64,000 nucleotides of DNA from Edolisoma coerulescens (taxonomy: Eukaryota > Chordata > Aves > Passeriformes > Campephagidae): NCBI GenBank assembly GCA_013397115.1, contig VWZW01002764.1:248001-312000 (forward strand). The letters run 5' to 3'. Under the pieces are notes generated by a model. It was not told the origin of the DNA and searched no databases. It saw nothing but the letters and a program-made list of their open reading frames with translations. The translations under genes and the position numbers were made by a program. Below are positions 1-11,973 of this stretch, in pieces (the first letter of the stretch is position 1; each line of letters begins with the position of its first letter).

Positions 1-351
1 GGAAGTCCAGGGGTGTCCACCTCCATGGAATGGCACTGTACCTTCACTGGGACAAACGTGAGCATCCTTGCAGGGATGGATGGCAAGATCCAGGCAGCAG
101 GGACCGTTCAGGACTGACGGGCGTGGCCTCAGAGGAGAGGGAAGGCTGTAACACACTTCTCTGGGAAGTTTTAACTGCACTGTGCATGCTATCATGGCTC
201 GCAGGAATTCAAGGCTCATTCCACTTTTTGCAGAAAAAGGGACAACGGTAAACCATTCAGGAATTCTCCTTGGAAATCTGAACACTGGCTGATCATTTTC
301 ATCATTCAGGGAATTCAAGGCACACTCTGCTGCAGGCAATGGGGACCGTAG

Positions 352-895
352 AATGAAGGAATGCCTGAATGGTTTGCCTTGGAATGGACCCTGAAGATCA
401 TCTCATTCAAACCTGAGCTTCCTCCCACCAGACCAGCTTGCTCAGAGTTCTGTCCCCCTTGGCCTTGGATGTCCCCCAGGGATGGGGCATCCACAGCCTC
501 TGTGCACAGCCTGGGCCAGTGCCTTACCACCCTCGGTGTAAAAAACCAGCTGCCTTAAATGCAACCCAAATCAACCTCCTGCAGCTGAAAGCCATTCCCC
601 CTTCTCCTCTTGCCATGGGCCCTGTTGAACACTCTGTCCCCATCTTTCCTATGGGACCCTTCAAGTCCTGCAGGGCCACAGTGAGGCCTCCCCATGGCCT
701 TCTCCAGGCTGAGCATCCCCAACTCTCTCAGCCTTTCCTCAGAGTAGAGGAGCTCCAGCCCTCTCAGCATCCCCGTGGCCTCCTCTGCACTCCCTCCAAC
801 AGCTCCAGGTCCTTCCTGTGCTTAGGACCCCAAAGCTGGAGGCAGGGATGGGTCCTGGAAGGGCTGCAGCTTCATGGGGAGCAGAGGGGAATTTT
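352..895 (-). mobile_element. CR1 LINE 3' portion, antisense
   Basis: On the plus strand this reads as the reverse complement of the CR1 3' end. It starts near the family's terminal 'gaatggtttg..ttgga.tggacc.tgaagatcatct' block and passes through the 'ccaga.cag.ttgctcaga', 'gggatggggcatccacagc' and 'ccagtgcct.accaccctc' blocks. It ends in the 'ctccaggctgag.atcccc', 'ctctcagcctttcctca' and 'cctccaacagctccaggtccttcctgtgct' blocks. The element therefore lies in minus orientation and is 5'-truncated, as is usual for CR1. It sits just downstream of the MATN4 polyadenylation site and carries no intact reading frame. The assignment rests on remembered consensus; both ends are approximate. Confidence 0.88.
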
Positions 896-1379
896 GTGTT
901 GTCCCTTGAAAGGAACTAAATGCACTCTTGTGCTGAGAGATAAAATTAAGAGAATGGAGACTGCCCCAGACAGAGCCCCGCTCTCAGTGGAGTTCTTTGT
1001 GGAGTCTGCAGGGAGCAGCAGGAGCAGACCCCGTGTGTCCCCTTATCCAGCACCCACCCCAGAGCAGCTGCAAGGGCACCTTGGCCAGGCTGTGGGTGCA
1101 TGCCCAGCTCAGCTCGGAGCTCCCTGTGCTCCCACAAGCACAGGCTCTAAAGCAAACCCTGCCCATGGGGACATTGTGCCACGCTGGCTCCCTCCAGCTG
1201 AGGCCGGGCCTGCAGCACCCTGGGTTGCCACAGAGCAAAGATTTTCCCAAAGGATTTCTGGATCCTGGGGACAGGAGAAGCTGCAAAAGCCAGAGACCCC
1301 ACTTCTGACACGGAGGTACCTCTGTGACCCTGCAGCCGAGCTGAAAGGAGAGAGACATGTCATACAAATCTTCAGGGTG
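896..1379. other. MATN4 downstream flank, no gene seen
   Basis: Unique-looking GC-moderate sequence between the CR1 copy and the MATN4 poly(A) signal. Short open frames run through it on both strands, but none has splice signals, domain content or repeat structure I recognise. The MATN4 cleavage site should fall at about 1350-1370. Confidence 0.4.
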
Positions 1380-1385
1380 TTTATT
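1380..1385 (-). terminator. MATN4: MATN4 poly(A) signal AATAAA
   Basis: TTTATT on the plus strand gives a canonical AATAAA on the minus strand, 730 bases after the MATN4 stop codon. It implies a 3'UTR of about 0.75 kb (2114 to about 1360). It is the best-placed hexamer between the stop codon and the CR1. Confidence 0.6.
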
Positions 1386-2114
1386 GTCAGGATAGGAATT
1401 CCTTTATATAAAAGAAGAGTTTAAAAATAGCGCTACCCTGCACTCAGAATTAAATACACATATATATATATACACACTTAGATATTGATAGAAAGAATAA
1501 TTACCATTTTGCTATGTGATTATAAAACCAAACGAGATTAATACCGATTTCCAAACTATTCTGCCAAACCAGGGCAAGGGGATCTAAGAATTCCTGCCGC
1601 CCACCTTCCCATGGGAGCCCACCTGGGCACCACACCGGGGGCCAGCTGGGCATCAGGCGTCCCCTGTGCTGCCTGCACCGCCCAGCTGTCCTTGCCCCAC
1701 CAGTTGGCAGCAGATGCTGAGACAACAGAAGCTCTCAGGGTGACACCACTGTAGGTTTTTTCTCTTGCAAAGCAGCCTGCCAGGGTCCAGGGGGACTGTG
1801 CCATCCCAGTCACTCTGGGGGACACCAGGTGTCATGTCTGTCCAATGACCAGCCTGCCCACATAGTTGCTCCCCCTCATCCCAGACCTGCCAAGGAATGA
1901 CAAGTGAACCCCTTGCCTTTGCAGCAGGGGTTCAAGTTCCTTTTTGTGTGTTCTTAGGATTTTGGGGTTTTTAAATACAGTCCACGGTCCCCTGGGGATT
2001 TTGCAATACAAGAACAAACACTGATGCTGTACGATAACCTAGCAATAACAATGTCATGTAGCTACTGTACATCCATCCCCGTGCCCCGCCGAGCACTGCA
2101 GCCCTCTGCCAGGA

Positions 2115-2455
2115 TCACTTCTTGTTGGCAATCTGCTTTTCCAAGTCTTCAAGTCTGGCTGTCATCTGAGCAAGTGAACGTGCTAAGGAAACAGCGTGAG
2201 CCAGACAGTCTGTTGGGCAAAGGGCTTTATCCCCTTAAAAGAGCCTTACATTTTCCCCTCTCCCATTTATCTATCCCTCCCTCCCCCATGTGTGCTCTGT
2301 CCTCAGCTGTCCTGCACCCTGACAAGCCCAGGCATCACCCCAAAGGATATTTTTCTCGGTCAGGCTCTGCAGGATGGCCACGGTGTTCGTCTGGAACTGC
2401 ACCAGTGCCTCGCACTCGCACGGGCTGCGGATCTCCGTCTCCCCTTTGCCCTCCT
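2115..2455 (-). other. MATN4: MATN4 exons 9-10: CEC motif and coiled coil
   Basis: Exon 9 (2455-2351) carries Cys580 and Cys582, which in matrilins form the interchain disulphides. The helix starts there and finishes in exon 10 (2173-2115). With the AT-AC splice, the core positions are L596, L599, I603, M606, L610, L613 and I617, an unbroken 3-4 heptad spacing. The protein ends in NKK followed by TGA. Confidence 0.88.
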
Positions 2456-5400
2456 CTGTGACAGTGGGGGTTTGGCTGCAGTCAGACCGTGGCCCCACAG
2501 TGCCTGGCTCTCCCTTGTTCCCAGGCAAGTCCTTTGTCCCTGCAGCCACCCACAATTCTGCCCTCTTTTTTCAGCCTCTCTGCTCTCTGCCAGGCTGCCC
2601 TGCTGATCCAGCAAGCTCAGTGCCAGGCATCCCACAGAGCTGTCACACACGTGGTCACGGTGTGCCAAGGACAGCAGCGCTGAGCTTCACCTTGCCTTCA
2701 ATCTGGGGTGGCAGGGGGCAGGTTGACTCCAGATCTGCAGTCCTGTGGGGGTCTCAAGGGCACTGAGGAGCCCCAGCCTGTCCCAGGGCAGGGAGACCCT
2801 CACAGCAAGCCTGTACCCGGCAGCAGCACAGGCACAGGTCTGAACATGGACACAGGCCACCTTCAGAGTACCCCTCAAGGCTGGGTGCCACTCCCAGCTT
2901 CTGCCCATGCCATGGCACAGGGGTGGTTGCTCACATCAATACTTTTGTATTAACCCGCCCTGTTTTTTAATTAATCTCCCTGGCTTCATCTTTTCCAAAT
3001 CCCTCCCAGAGACCCACCTCTATAGCCACAACAGCCTGATGAGATCCCGAGACAGCCTAGGCTCACACCAGCCCAGCCCAGCCTTGGGGTACTTGATGCA
3101 GGGTGACAGACACACAAACCACCCCACTGGCTCTGTGGGGACAGAATGGCCTTCCCTGGCTTGGGGTCAAGTCCCGTGGTGTGGCCAGGAACACCCACCT
3201 GGGCAGATATTCAGGGAGAAGTTCTCCACAAGGTGGGTCATGGTGGTGAAGTCTGCCGAGTAGGAGAAGTGCTGCTCCACTGGCTCAGAGGCGATCGCTC
3301 TCAGCTCCTCTTCCACAGCTTTTCCGACACCCACGGCAAACATGACAATCCCTGCGTGGCAAGGACAGACCCTGAGCACTGCGCTGGCCGCCCCGCAGCA
3401 AGCAGCCCCAAGCCCAGAGGGAGCAAAGCCGAGGATGCGGGATTTTCTCAGGGCTTCCCAAATACACAACAGGGATTTGGGAAGGACAGGTGAAAGCACT
3501 GTGGTGGTGCAGGCTGCTGCATGAAGGATGCTGCTCAGAGCACCCTGTGACCACAACAGAGCACCGGGATGCAGCTGCCCAAGGCTGGATGCTGCAGCTT
3601 CTCCCGAGACAGCCACCCCAAGGAACCATCCTGGGATGCCCAAAGCACTTTGTGGCTCCCCAACCCCCCTGCACCTGATTCCTTTGCTCTCCTGGCCCAT
3701 TCGGAGATGTCATCCTGGGAGCGTCCATCTGTGAAGACCAGCCCGATTCTGGGGATGTTGTGGGAGAGAGGCCTGGCACCTTCCAGCTCGGAGAAGCTGT
3801 GCTCCACCATGTGCTTGAGGGCAAGGCCTGTCATGGTGCCTTTCTCCATGTACTCCACGTCCATCACCGCCTTCTTGATCTCATCCGCGCTGTGGTACTT
3901 GTTGAGGGGGAACTCGGTGCGGACGCGGCTGGAGTACTGCACCAATCCCACCCGTGTGCCGTGGGGGGACACCTCCAGCAGGTCCACGATGCGGTTCACA
4001 AACTGCTTCACCAGCTCAAAGTTCTGGGGCCGGACACTCTTGGAACCGTCGATCACCATCACAAGGTCGACATGCCCAGCTCCACACTCTGGGGGCACAG
4101 GGGAAGGTGAGAGAGGAGCAGCCTGGCCGTGGGCACTGTCAGAGTGAAGGTGTCTGGGGTTCGGGCTGAGCTTGGGGGCTTCAGGACACTGTGGGAACAT
4201 CCTGGAACTGTAGCTGGGAAGGAGAGCAGACTATGCCCAAGGGACTCAGCCCAAAAACTTCCACTGACACCCCAACACCCCATGAAAGTCTTTCCTAGGT
4301 TTCTCTTTTCCTGAACCTTTCCTCAAAGCTGTTGCACCTTCTGGGCCATGTCTCTTGAGGACACAAGCATCCATCCCCACAGCAACCAGGGTGATCCCCC
4401 AACCACGGCCAGCTCTCCACCCTCTTCCAGCCTAGCTTCGAGTCCCAGCTGGGGACAGAGCTCCCCAGCCCAGTTTCAGCTGGGCCCTCTCCAGGAGCAC
4501 AGAGCCCAGACGAGGAGAATGTCAAGAGCTGTGTCCCGATACTCACTGCTGCATGTCTTTCCGTCAGCCTGGAGCTGCTGGCCCTCAGGGCACACGCAGT
4601 GGTAGGAGCCCTCCGTGCTCATGCACTTGAACTCACAGCCGTGATCCACCCCATTGCAGAGGTCGGTGGCTGGAAGACAAGCCAAGGGCATGGGGTTATC
4701 CCCATTCAGGGTGGTCCGGGAACAGCCCTTCCCCTGGGGCTGGGCAGGACAGAAAGGCGCGTGTTATATACACAGCCCGTGCCGTGCAGCACGCCAGGAC
4801 CTACCCCTGCAGGACTTGCTGTCGGGCTGGAGCGTGAAGCCGCTGCGGCAGCGGCAGTAGTGCCCGTTGGGGATGCTCACACACTCGTGCTGGCAGCTGT
4901 GGTTTCCGAAGCTGCAGTAATCAATCACTGGGGAGGGAAGGAGAGCGATGGCAGAAAGGAAAAGACAAGAGGAGAGACAGAGCGAGAAGCAAATGAAGAA
5001 GGGACAGGGAGGGAGACAGTCACTTACTAGTGCAGCTCCTCTTGTTCTGGCTGAGGTAGTAACCCGCCCGGCAGCGGCACGAGTACGACCCCCGCACGCT
5101 GACACAGTGGTGCTGACAGCCGTGCCTCCCGTCTGCACACGCATCGATGGCTGCAGGGGAACGGGACACCCATCACCCTCCTGTCCCCGCCTCGCTGGGG
5201 CAGCGGGGCAGGAATGCTCCAGGGCTTCGAAGTAGCTCCCAGCACCGCAAAACAAGAAGGGAAATTCTTGGTGTGGTGGTCAGACCAATTAATGCAGCTT
5301 TGTGCTAAAATCCAGGGAAAAAACGCTGCGCACTTTGCAGTGCTGGGATGTGAATCCTCTGGTGCTCACTGCCCGGACCCCCTCAGCTGACAGGCAGCTG

Positions 5401-7681
5401 GTTGTGCCCACATGAGTCCCGAGTGTCCCATCTCAGAGAGGTGGCCAGGATTTAGCAGTGCTGAGTGTCTGCAGTCATTACAGACCCGGCAGGCAGTGGG
5501 CACAGTGAACAGAGCACCCAGGCTGCTGCTGGCCTCCCTGGGTCCTCTGACATGTTCCAGCTTCCCTCCACGGCACCCATAATACAAGCTCCCTATGAAA
5601 GTTCAGATAATGAAAAGGGTTTTTACGGGAACAGGTCTTTCCATCCGCGTTGAGCCTGTAGCCTGGGTTGCACTCGCAGTAGAAGGAGCCAGGGGTGCTG
5701 ACGCAGCTGTGCTGGCAGCCGTGCTCCCGCTCCACGCACGTGTCCACCCCTGCAAGACAGAACAGGCTTCAGAGTGGCCCAGAGGCACACCAGGCACATG
5801 GGGACCCTGGCTCTGGCATATGCCCTGTCCCTGCAGCAGAAGCCAGTGTGACACTCTACACAGCCCCAGCCTTGCCAGCCCTAGTGCTCACCCACTGATT
5901 CCCAGTGCACAGACGGACACTGCAGTGCCCTGTCCCAGCACTTTGTCGGGGAGGTTGCTTCCCCATCTACCCTGCTCCTGGCATGGGCAGCCATCCCAAA
6001 CACCCCTCTGGAAGGTCACCTTCCAGCCTGGGTGAGGAGCAGACACCAGGGCCCCCCTTGTCACTCCGCAGCGGCAGCTGTCACCCACCACAAAGCTTGT
6101 CCTGGAACTGCTTGGCAAACTGCTGGATGAGCTCAAAGGACTCCACCAGGAAGACGTGCTCCTCCAGCGGTGGGGAGGCCATGGCCCGCAGAGAGTTCAT
6201 GTCTGCCCGCTGGATTCCCACGGCGTAGATCTCGATGCCAGCGTTCCGGGCCTGGGTGGCCACCTCGGTGACACGGTCCTGGGGCCGCCCGTCCGTCACG
6301 ATGATGGCGATGCGGGGGATCCTCTTGTGCAGAGGGCGCGCGCCCTCCTGCGTGGTGAAGGCCACGTTCATGGCGTACTGGATGGCCAGCCCCGTCATGG
6401 TGCCCTGGGCCAGCGGGATGATGCTGTTGATGGCCCTCTCCATGTCTGCCCGAGTGAAGAAGGTCTTGAGGGAGAAGATGTTCTGCACCTGGCTGGAGTA
6501 CTGGATCACCCCCACCCGTGTGGCGTTGGGGCCCACGTCCAGGTTGCCGATGATGTCCATCATGAAGCGCCGCATGGTCTCGAACTCGAAGGGGCGCACG
6601 CTGCGGGAGCTGTCGATCACAAACACGATGTCCAGGGGACCCGTCCGGCACTTCAGTCCTAAGGAGAAGGCGAAGAGAAGGCTCAGTCCTGTGACTGTCC
6701 TCAAGGAGCAGAGAGCTCTCTGCCTGGTGGCTGGGGGGTGTTCATGAGGGCTGGAGAGAGCAGGTTTGGGCAGCCCCCACAGACCAGCACCTTCCCACTG
6801 CCCAGTAAATCCACAGGAGGTGGTGGCAGAGCGGAAACAGGGTCAGCAGGCTGGAGACCTACTCTGGCTGCGGGTTGTCGTGGTTGTGGTTTTTTAAGGG
6901 CAGAAAATGAGACAGTAAAAAGCAAAACTAAGGGCACACACTTGGAGATTGAGCCAAAGAGCCTGTCTTGGACATAAGGATGCTACTTCCAGTGCAAACT
7001 GGGGGAGTGTTTAGCAAGTGAAATGCCAATGAACATATTTTGCTTGGCTTGTGTGCACCCAAGCCTGGGAGAATTGGGCCCTAATCGTAAGGAAACACTG
7101 AGTCCCTTTGGGATGATGCCAATCTCAGTTGCTCTGAAGGTCTCTGAGACATACCTGCTCCTTTCTCTGTTTCGTGCCTTCACTGTTTTTAAACTAAAAT
7201 TGATTTAGATCCCTCTGCCCTGGGAGGAGAGAGGCTGGTACCTCTGGGTTTGCTTTGGAGAGTCAAGCAAGGAGGAGGCTTCCCCTCACAGCTGTGCCTC
7301 CTGCCGAGGTCACAGCCCATGGGCAGGAGGGTGACAAGCCCTGAGCAGGGCTGTGTCACAGCTGAGGAGGTGCTCAGAGCAAGCAGCACCAGAGCCACCA
7401 TGCTGGGGCCAGGCTCAGGCTCCCACCCACCGGGGCAGCACTGCCAAGTTTGGGTCCCACTGCTGGGGAGATCCCCCATCCTCCTGGGGATGCTCCCAAA
7501 GAAGAGGCATCGTGTCCTCCCACGTCACACAGCAAACCGTCCTCCAAGGGCTCCACTGCCCTGATGTTCTCACTTCTCTCCAGGCACTCCCCACCAGCTG
7601 GGGCTCACCTGCAGGTTTTGGTCTGGCTTCCAGTGTTGTCAGGAGAAGCAGGAGGAGAGGGGCAACAGGCAGGAGCTTCAT
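2115..7681 (-). CDS. MATN4: matrilin-4 (two vWA, four EGF, coiled coil)
   Basis: Secreted oligomeric extracellular matrix adaptor that links collagens and proteoglycans. I place ten coding exons (minus strand): 7681-7609, 6658-6089, 5749-5627, 5150-5028, 4927-4805, 4669-4547, 4088-3675, 3351-3199, 2455-2351, 2173-2115. All internal junctions are phase 1 and join into 621 codons plus TGA, close to the 622 residues I recall for human MATN4. Order: signal peptide (residues 1 to about 19), vWA1 (from 26), four EGF repeats of exactly 123 bp each (216-378), vWA2 (380-567), then a CEC motif and a trimer-type coiled coil (580-621). Two vWA domains exclude MATN3, and the RBPJL/SDC4 neighbours select MATN4 over MATN1 and MATN2. 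The start ATG has A at -3. An acceptor-like CTCGCAG lies 7 bases before it, so a non-coding first exon may lie upstream. The exon 7 donor (GTGCAG) is weak. Confidence 0.95.
2174..2350 (-). other. MATN4: U12-type AT-AC intron of MATN4
   Basis: On the minus strand the intron opens with ATATCCTTT, the U12 donor consensus, directly after codon GAG-AAA-A. It closes at a CAC ending at 2174, 10 bases after the A of a TTCCTTAGC branch-site-like element (2191-2182). No GT donor near the exon end keeps both phase and heptad spacing. Matrilin-1 (cartilage matrix protein) was one of the original AT-AC intron genes, and matrilin paralogues share the position. The single branch-site mismatch (AG for the usual RA) is the weak point. 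Confidence 0.85.
3199..4088 (-). other. MATN4: MATN4 exons 7-8: vWA2 domain
   Basis: The second vWA domain is split over two exons (4088-3675 and 3351-3199), unlike vWA1, which is one exon. The adhesion site is present: DGSKS at residues 392-396 and FTDGRSQDD further on. The domain ends NICPE, then enters the hinge before the coiled coil. Confidence 0.92.
4547..5749 (-). other. MATN4: MATN4 exons 3-6: four EGF modules
   Basis: Four symmetrical phase 1-1 exons of identical length (123 bp) at 5627-5749, 5028-5150, 4805-4927 and 4547-4669 each encode one six-cysteine EGF-like repeat. The cysteine pattern begins DxC...HGCQHxC (DLC...HGCEFKC in the fourth) and ends CxC..G..L......C. The third module reads HSCQHEC. 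The identical exon size and phase are what serial exon duplication produces, and they allow in-frame skipping of single modules. Confidence 0.93.
6089..6658 (-). other. MATN4: MATN4 exon 2: vWA1 domain
   Basis: A single 570-bp exon encodes the whole first von Willebrand A domain. The metal-ion-dependent adhesion site is intact: DSSRS at residues 40-44 (D40, S42, S44), the GTMTG loop with its Thr, and the later TDGRPQD strand. A consensus N-glycosylation site, NAT, starts at N69. The exon ends in ...DKLCG, the usual matrilin link to the first EGF module. Confidence 0.93.
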
Positions 7682-10047
7682 CCTGGCTCTGCGAGACCAC
7701 ACAGAGCCAGTGCTGGAAGGATGGGCTGCAGGGAGAAGACAAGGTGCAATCAGTGCTGAGGGTGGGCTGAGCCACAGGGCAACATTCACCTGTGGTGGGG
7801 GTCCCCAGGCAGTGCTAAAAACCCTAAGCAGCAGCAGTTTTGACAGATCCATCCCCAAACTTCTCTGAACCCACATGGAATCTTTCCCGTTCCAAGGACT
7901 GGCAGTCTCAGCACAGCTCAATTACAGTAGCAACCCTCTGCCAAAGGGTCTGATTTTCTGCTCTGGGTGGAGCTGGCCATTGGACAAGCCTTATTTTCAC
8001 TTGCAAACCAGGCAGATGGGATGTTCAGCCAAATGCTTTTTCCCTGACTGTGTGGCTGTTCTCTGCAGCCAGTGGGGAGTGGGAAAGCTGCACGCACGGA
8101 TGCAGAGCACCAGCCCTCCTGATACTCCTGCATGGGAAGAGAAGCCCCCAGATGAAATGCCAGCACAGACAAAACCTGCTCAGAAGTCTCTCAAAGTCAC
8201 TGGCAAAGATCATTCTTCCACGAAGTTCCATTCTCTGCCTGTTTCCAAACTCCCTTGGGAGAGCAGAAGCCTCTGCAGGCAGAGGCTGTAAGGGTGCCTG
8301 GGCTCACATTTCTTCCCCCGGGCAGGTGTCCAGGCACTGCCCAGCCTGCTGCTCTCCTTCACATCACCTCGGGGTCCCCAGCCCTCTGTCACCAGCTCTC
8401 TGCAGCTCTCCCTGTCCTGAAGGTTTTTCCAAGGGATGCTCTACACCTCAGCAGTTTTTTCATGTCTTTAGGGTGGGATCATTGGGGGGAAAGGTATTTG
8501 AACTTGTTAATCAAAACCTCAGCTTGTCACTTCTCTCCCTCCTCGCCCACCTCTGTGTTGCCTTGCCTAGCCTTGCCTTTCCTGGCTCCTGCAGGGACAT
8601 GGATTTATTTAGTTTATTTTTATTCCAGCTCTGGTTGGAAACCCAAGGTTCTAGGGATGGAAATGCCACAGATAATGTGACTCTCCTCAGGAGACGTGCA
8701 GTGCCAGGACTGGGCACAGATACTGGAAGGGTGCTTTTACAAAAAAAAAAAAACCCACACAAAAATTCATTTTATCGGTAGTTATCAGCCGGTATTTATT
8801 TAGCCCCAGGAGGTCTCAGCTGTAATTCATCACCAGGGTTGCTGTTTAATTGCTCAGTGGTTACGTGCAGCCCTGAACACCACATCTTTGATAGCAGGGA
8901 CACTGATAATAGGTTTCACAGCTGCATCTTAAAACTGTCTCGAGACTCAGTGTTCACACCTGGAAAAGTGTATTAAAGAATTAGAAGGACAGAAAAGGGC
9001 TACAAGAGGAAACTGGGATCCAGAATACCCATCTCAAAGCGAGAGACGTGGCCTTTCCCTGGAGGTGAGCAGCCTACCAGCCCGGGACCCGCCTGGGACA
9101 CAGTGACTCCGCAGCAGTGCCAGGAGCTCCTGCAGAACCGTGCAGGGGAAAGGGCCAGGGATCACTCTGGCTGAGGGGATGAGCCTGACAGGTCTTTTCC
9201 AGGAAGCCACGGGGCAGAGGTGAGCTTTGCTTTGTGGCCAGGAGTGCTCAGACACCTGTGTCCCCTCACCACATGCAAGCAGAGAGGAAAACAGTCCCTC
9301 CTCCCCCAGCTTCGTTTCCCCATTTATTTAGCAGATTCTTTTTCCAGCGGTGCTTCTTTCCTGGGAGAAAGCACTCACTAACCACTAAATATTTTTGGGA
9401 CGGCTATGCCACCTAGAACATTTCTGCAGCTCTCTGCTCTGCACACCTCCCAGCAGTGGCAGGCTGCTGTGGAGCCTGTGTCTCACAGCATCCAGAGAGC
9501 TTCAAAGACAGCCCAGAGGGAGGAATGAGCTGTCGGGCCAGGAACCAAGAAGGAGAAAACCAGTTCGCGACTGATCTATTTTTAACAGCATCTCAGCTTT
9601 GGATGAAGTCTTGGCTCTCCCCACGGCTGGAAGGGCTGATGCTGCCTGGACAGGGCAGGGCATGGCAGCTCAGCCATATATCCAGTGCTGGTCCTGGCAG
9701 CAGAGACCAGGCTGGGACAGTGCCCTGGTCCCTGCTTCAATTTAACGCCCAGTCCTGCCCCAGCAGCAAGGGGACAGGGAAGCCAAGATGATGGGACAGA
9801 TGTCCCCCAGTATCTCTCCCACCAGCCCCCACTTGGCAACTTCTCTTCTACCCTCACTTCCCTGGGGCTGACTTGCATCCCTATGAGGGACTCCTCGCAC
9901 TCTGAGGGATCCCACACCACCCCCTCCAAGCCGCTGCAGGGGTGGGAGGGAGATGGGTGGGAAGCGAGCGGCTGGCAGGCAGGTGCTGCCAGGCAAGGCA
10001 AACACAGCGCCGGCTGCAGCGCCAGAGACCTTGAGATAACACTGAGC
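7682..10047. other. MATN4 upstream flank, no gene seen
   Basis: About 2.4 kb upstream of the MATN4 start codon. I found no CpG island, no convincing TATA element for MATN4 and no recognisable exon. An A13 run lies at 8741-8753. The MATN4 promoter and any non-coding exon must lie here or further upstream. Confidence 0.4.
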
Positions 10048-10053
10048 TATAAA
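10048..10053 (+). promoter_or_regulatory. RBPJL: possible RBPJL TATA element
   Basis: CTATAAAGG matches a TATA box. A CAGGTG E-box lies at 9980-9985, about 70 bases upstream. It would start a transcript near 10078 with a leader of about 235 bases to the ATG at 10313. Rbpjl is known to be driven by PTF1, which needs an E-box plus a TC-box; I could not identify a convincing TC-box here. The element is only as good as the exon call it supports. Confidence 0.3.
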
Positions 10054-10312
10054 GGAAAAAAGGTCCAGGCAAGGTGAGTGCTGCTGCCTGGGCTGGCTCA
10101 GCTGAACCCTGCAGATGAGCTGAGAGGGACACTTGGACTGTTCCTGACATTTCTGAGCAACACAAGGGGAGAACAGTTACTGCTTTTCACTGCTGAAGGA
10201 GATGCTCAGTACATGGTGCAAGGAGGGTGACCAAGGGGACAGCCACGTGTAAGGACAGAAGGGTCGCCTCCTCTTGACTCTCCTCGTGATCTCAGCCAAG
10301 GAGGACACGGAG

Positions 10313-10334
10313 ATGGATCCCCAGAGGCAAACAG
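10313..10334 (+). CDS. RBPJL: candidate RBPJL first coding exon
   Basis: ATG in a good initiation context (G at -3, G at +4) opens MDPQRQT and is followed at once by a strong donor, CAG/GTAAGC. Mammalian RBPJL proteins also begin MDP, as far as I recall. The exon ends in phase 1, while the first secure RBPJL exon (23223) needs two bases from upstream. At least one more exon of length 1 mod 3 is therefore required in the 12.9 kb between. With only seven codons the match could be chance. Confidence 0.4.
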
Positions 10335-11967
10335 GTAAGCCAGCACACCTTCCCTGGGCACCTCCACCGGCAATGCTGCTCCCCAGGGCAATTGCATCCC
10401 TCCCTGCTCCACCACTTGTCCGTCTGCTCTCCCTGCCAAGTGCTGAGTCTCAGGAAAAACAGCTGCTTCAGGTTTCAGCGTGGCCTCCTTGGCAGCTCTC
10501 TCCTGGCTACAGGTTAACAGAAATACTCTGAATATTCCCCTTCTGGTTCATCCAGATGGTGGCAGGTTGGACCTGGGTGCATCCTCCCTTGGGCAAGGCC
10601 AAAGGACAGGGCATGGCAGGGAGCAGGGTGAGGAATGCTGCCAGCTCCCTACCCTCCTTGCTCTTACAGGGATGGGGCCTTTCTGTACTGACCTGTAGAG
10701 GGGAAGAAGCAGATGGAGAAAGGAGGGGTGGCAGTGCATTCACAGCCCAGGAAAAGCCCTGACCATAGTGTCAAAAGGAGGAAAGCAGGTTGTGGACCAA
10801 GGCTGTGGAGCCATGCTGGCTCCAGACCCTGCAAGAAGCCAGGACAAGGAATCACCATGTGTTGCAAGGAGTGGGGAAGAGCTGGGAGCCTGTGAGCAAG
10901 CACCAGCCAGGCCAGAGGGCTGTCCCTTGCAGCAGGGCTGCGCACAGGAGGAGGCACACTCACCGTGTCCAGGCACACGTGGCAGGGTGCAGGGCATTGA
11001 TGCCACATGTGCTACCAGCTAATAGCCCCTATTTCTGTGCTGGAAGCCTTGGCTGATGGTAGAGCAGCCCTAAACATGATGTTGCTGAGATTGACCCTCC
11101 TCATCTGCCTCTCCATGAACCCTCTGCTCTGCAGAGCTTTTCTTTGTAGAGACCCAACCAGGCACTTCTGGGAGGCTAAAATTCAACTCCATCAGTGTTA
11201 CTTGATGAAAATGTGAAAAAAAACAACCAAAATATGGCCAGGAGTCCCAACCCAGACTCCTTTCGCTTAGGACACCTGAGTTCTGCCAGGAGAACAGCAG
11301 AAAGACAGCAAGAGCATCCTCAAGCTGGAGGATGGGGGGGAAAATTGTGGTGACCTCAGCAGGACAGCAAGTCATCATCCTTCAGGTCCATGCCTGAGAG
11401 AAAAGCTGCCCAAAAATGCACGTGGGACCTAGGGAGGAAGACTGATGTGTGTCTTGCCCCACGAGACAGTGAAGCAACCAGAGCTACCTGGAGAGATGCA
11501 GACAACTTACATCATCCTGGAGGCACCTCTTGATGCCAAACTTTGCTGTAGAAACGTGGATGAATTGCTGGGACATTGTCCATGTATTTGCAAAACCTGA
11601 AAGCACTGTGAAAGGATGAGGCCTGGGACAGCCCTGGAGCTGGATTCACCCTCTCCTAGAGGGTTGCCCAAAGGTTGGTTTCTCCCAGCATAATCCCCAA
11701 TCTCAAGGTGCTCTCTGCTTGCAGGTGCCCAGCTCTCAGTGCTACCTTTGCTGTTCACAAGCACAGAATCCACCCTCGGGACCATTTTACAGGGACCATT
11801 GACCTTACACTCAATCACAGCCCCAAAATGTCAATGCTCATCCCCCACAGCAGCTGGGTGACAAGCAGCAAATCCCACCAGAGAGGACAGCGGTGCAGTT
11901 TTCAGAGCAAGGAAGAGTCAGGGAGCACAAGCACATCAAGACCATGGAAATGGCATGGATTTCCATC
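10335..11967. other. no gene seen (possible RBPJL intron 1)
   Basis: Between the candidate first exon and the solo LTR I see only short shadow frames and no domain, repeat or RNA gene that I recognise. Confidence 0.35.
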
Positions 11968-11973
11968 CCAAAA

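Noticed and set aside
2374..2766. 130-codon plus-strand frame antisense to MATN4 exon 9
   Set aside because: Antisense shadow of the real exon, with no splice or domain support.
6133..6662. Long frames on both strands over MATN4 exon 2
   Set aside because: The vWA domain frame (6081-6704, minus) explains this GC-rich exon; the other frames are shadows.
9000..9250. Possible CR1 fragment ('gaaaagggctacaagag')
   Set aside because: Only one short stretch resembles CR1 and no second block follows, so there is not enough to call it.
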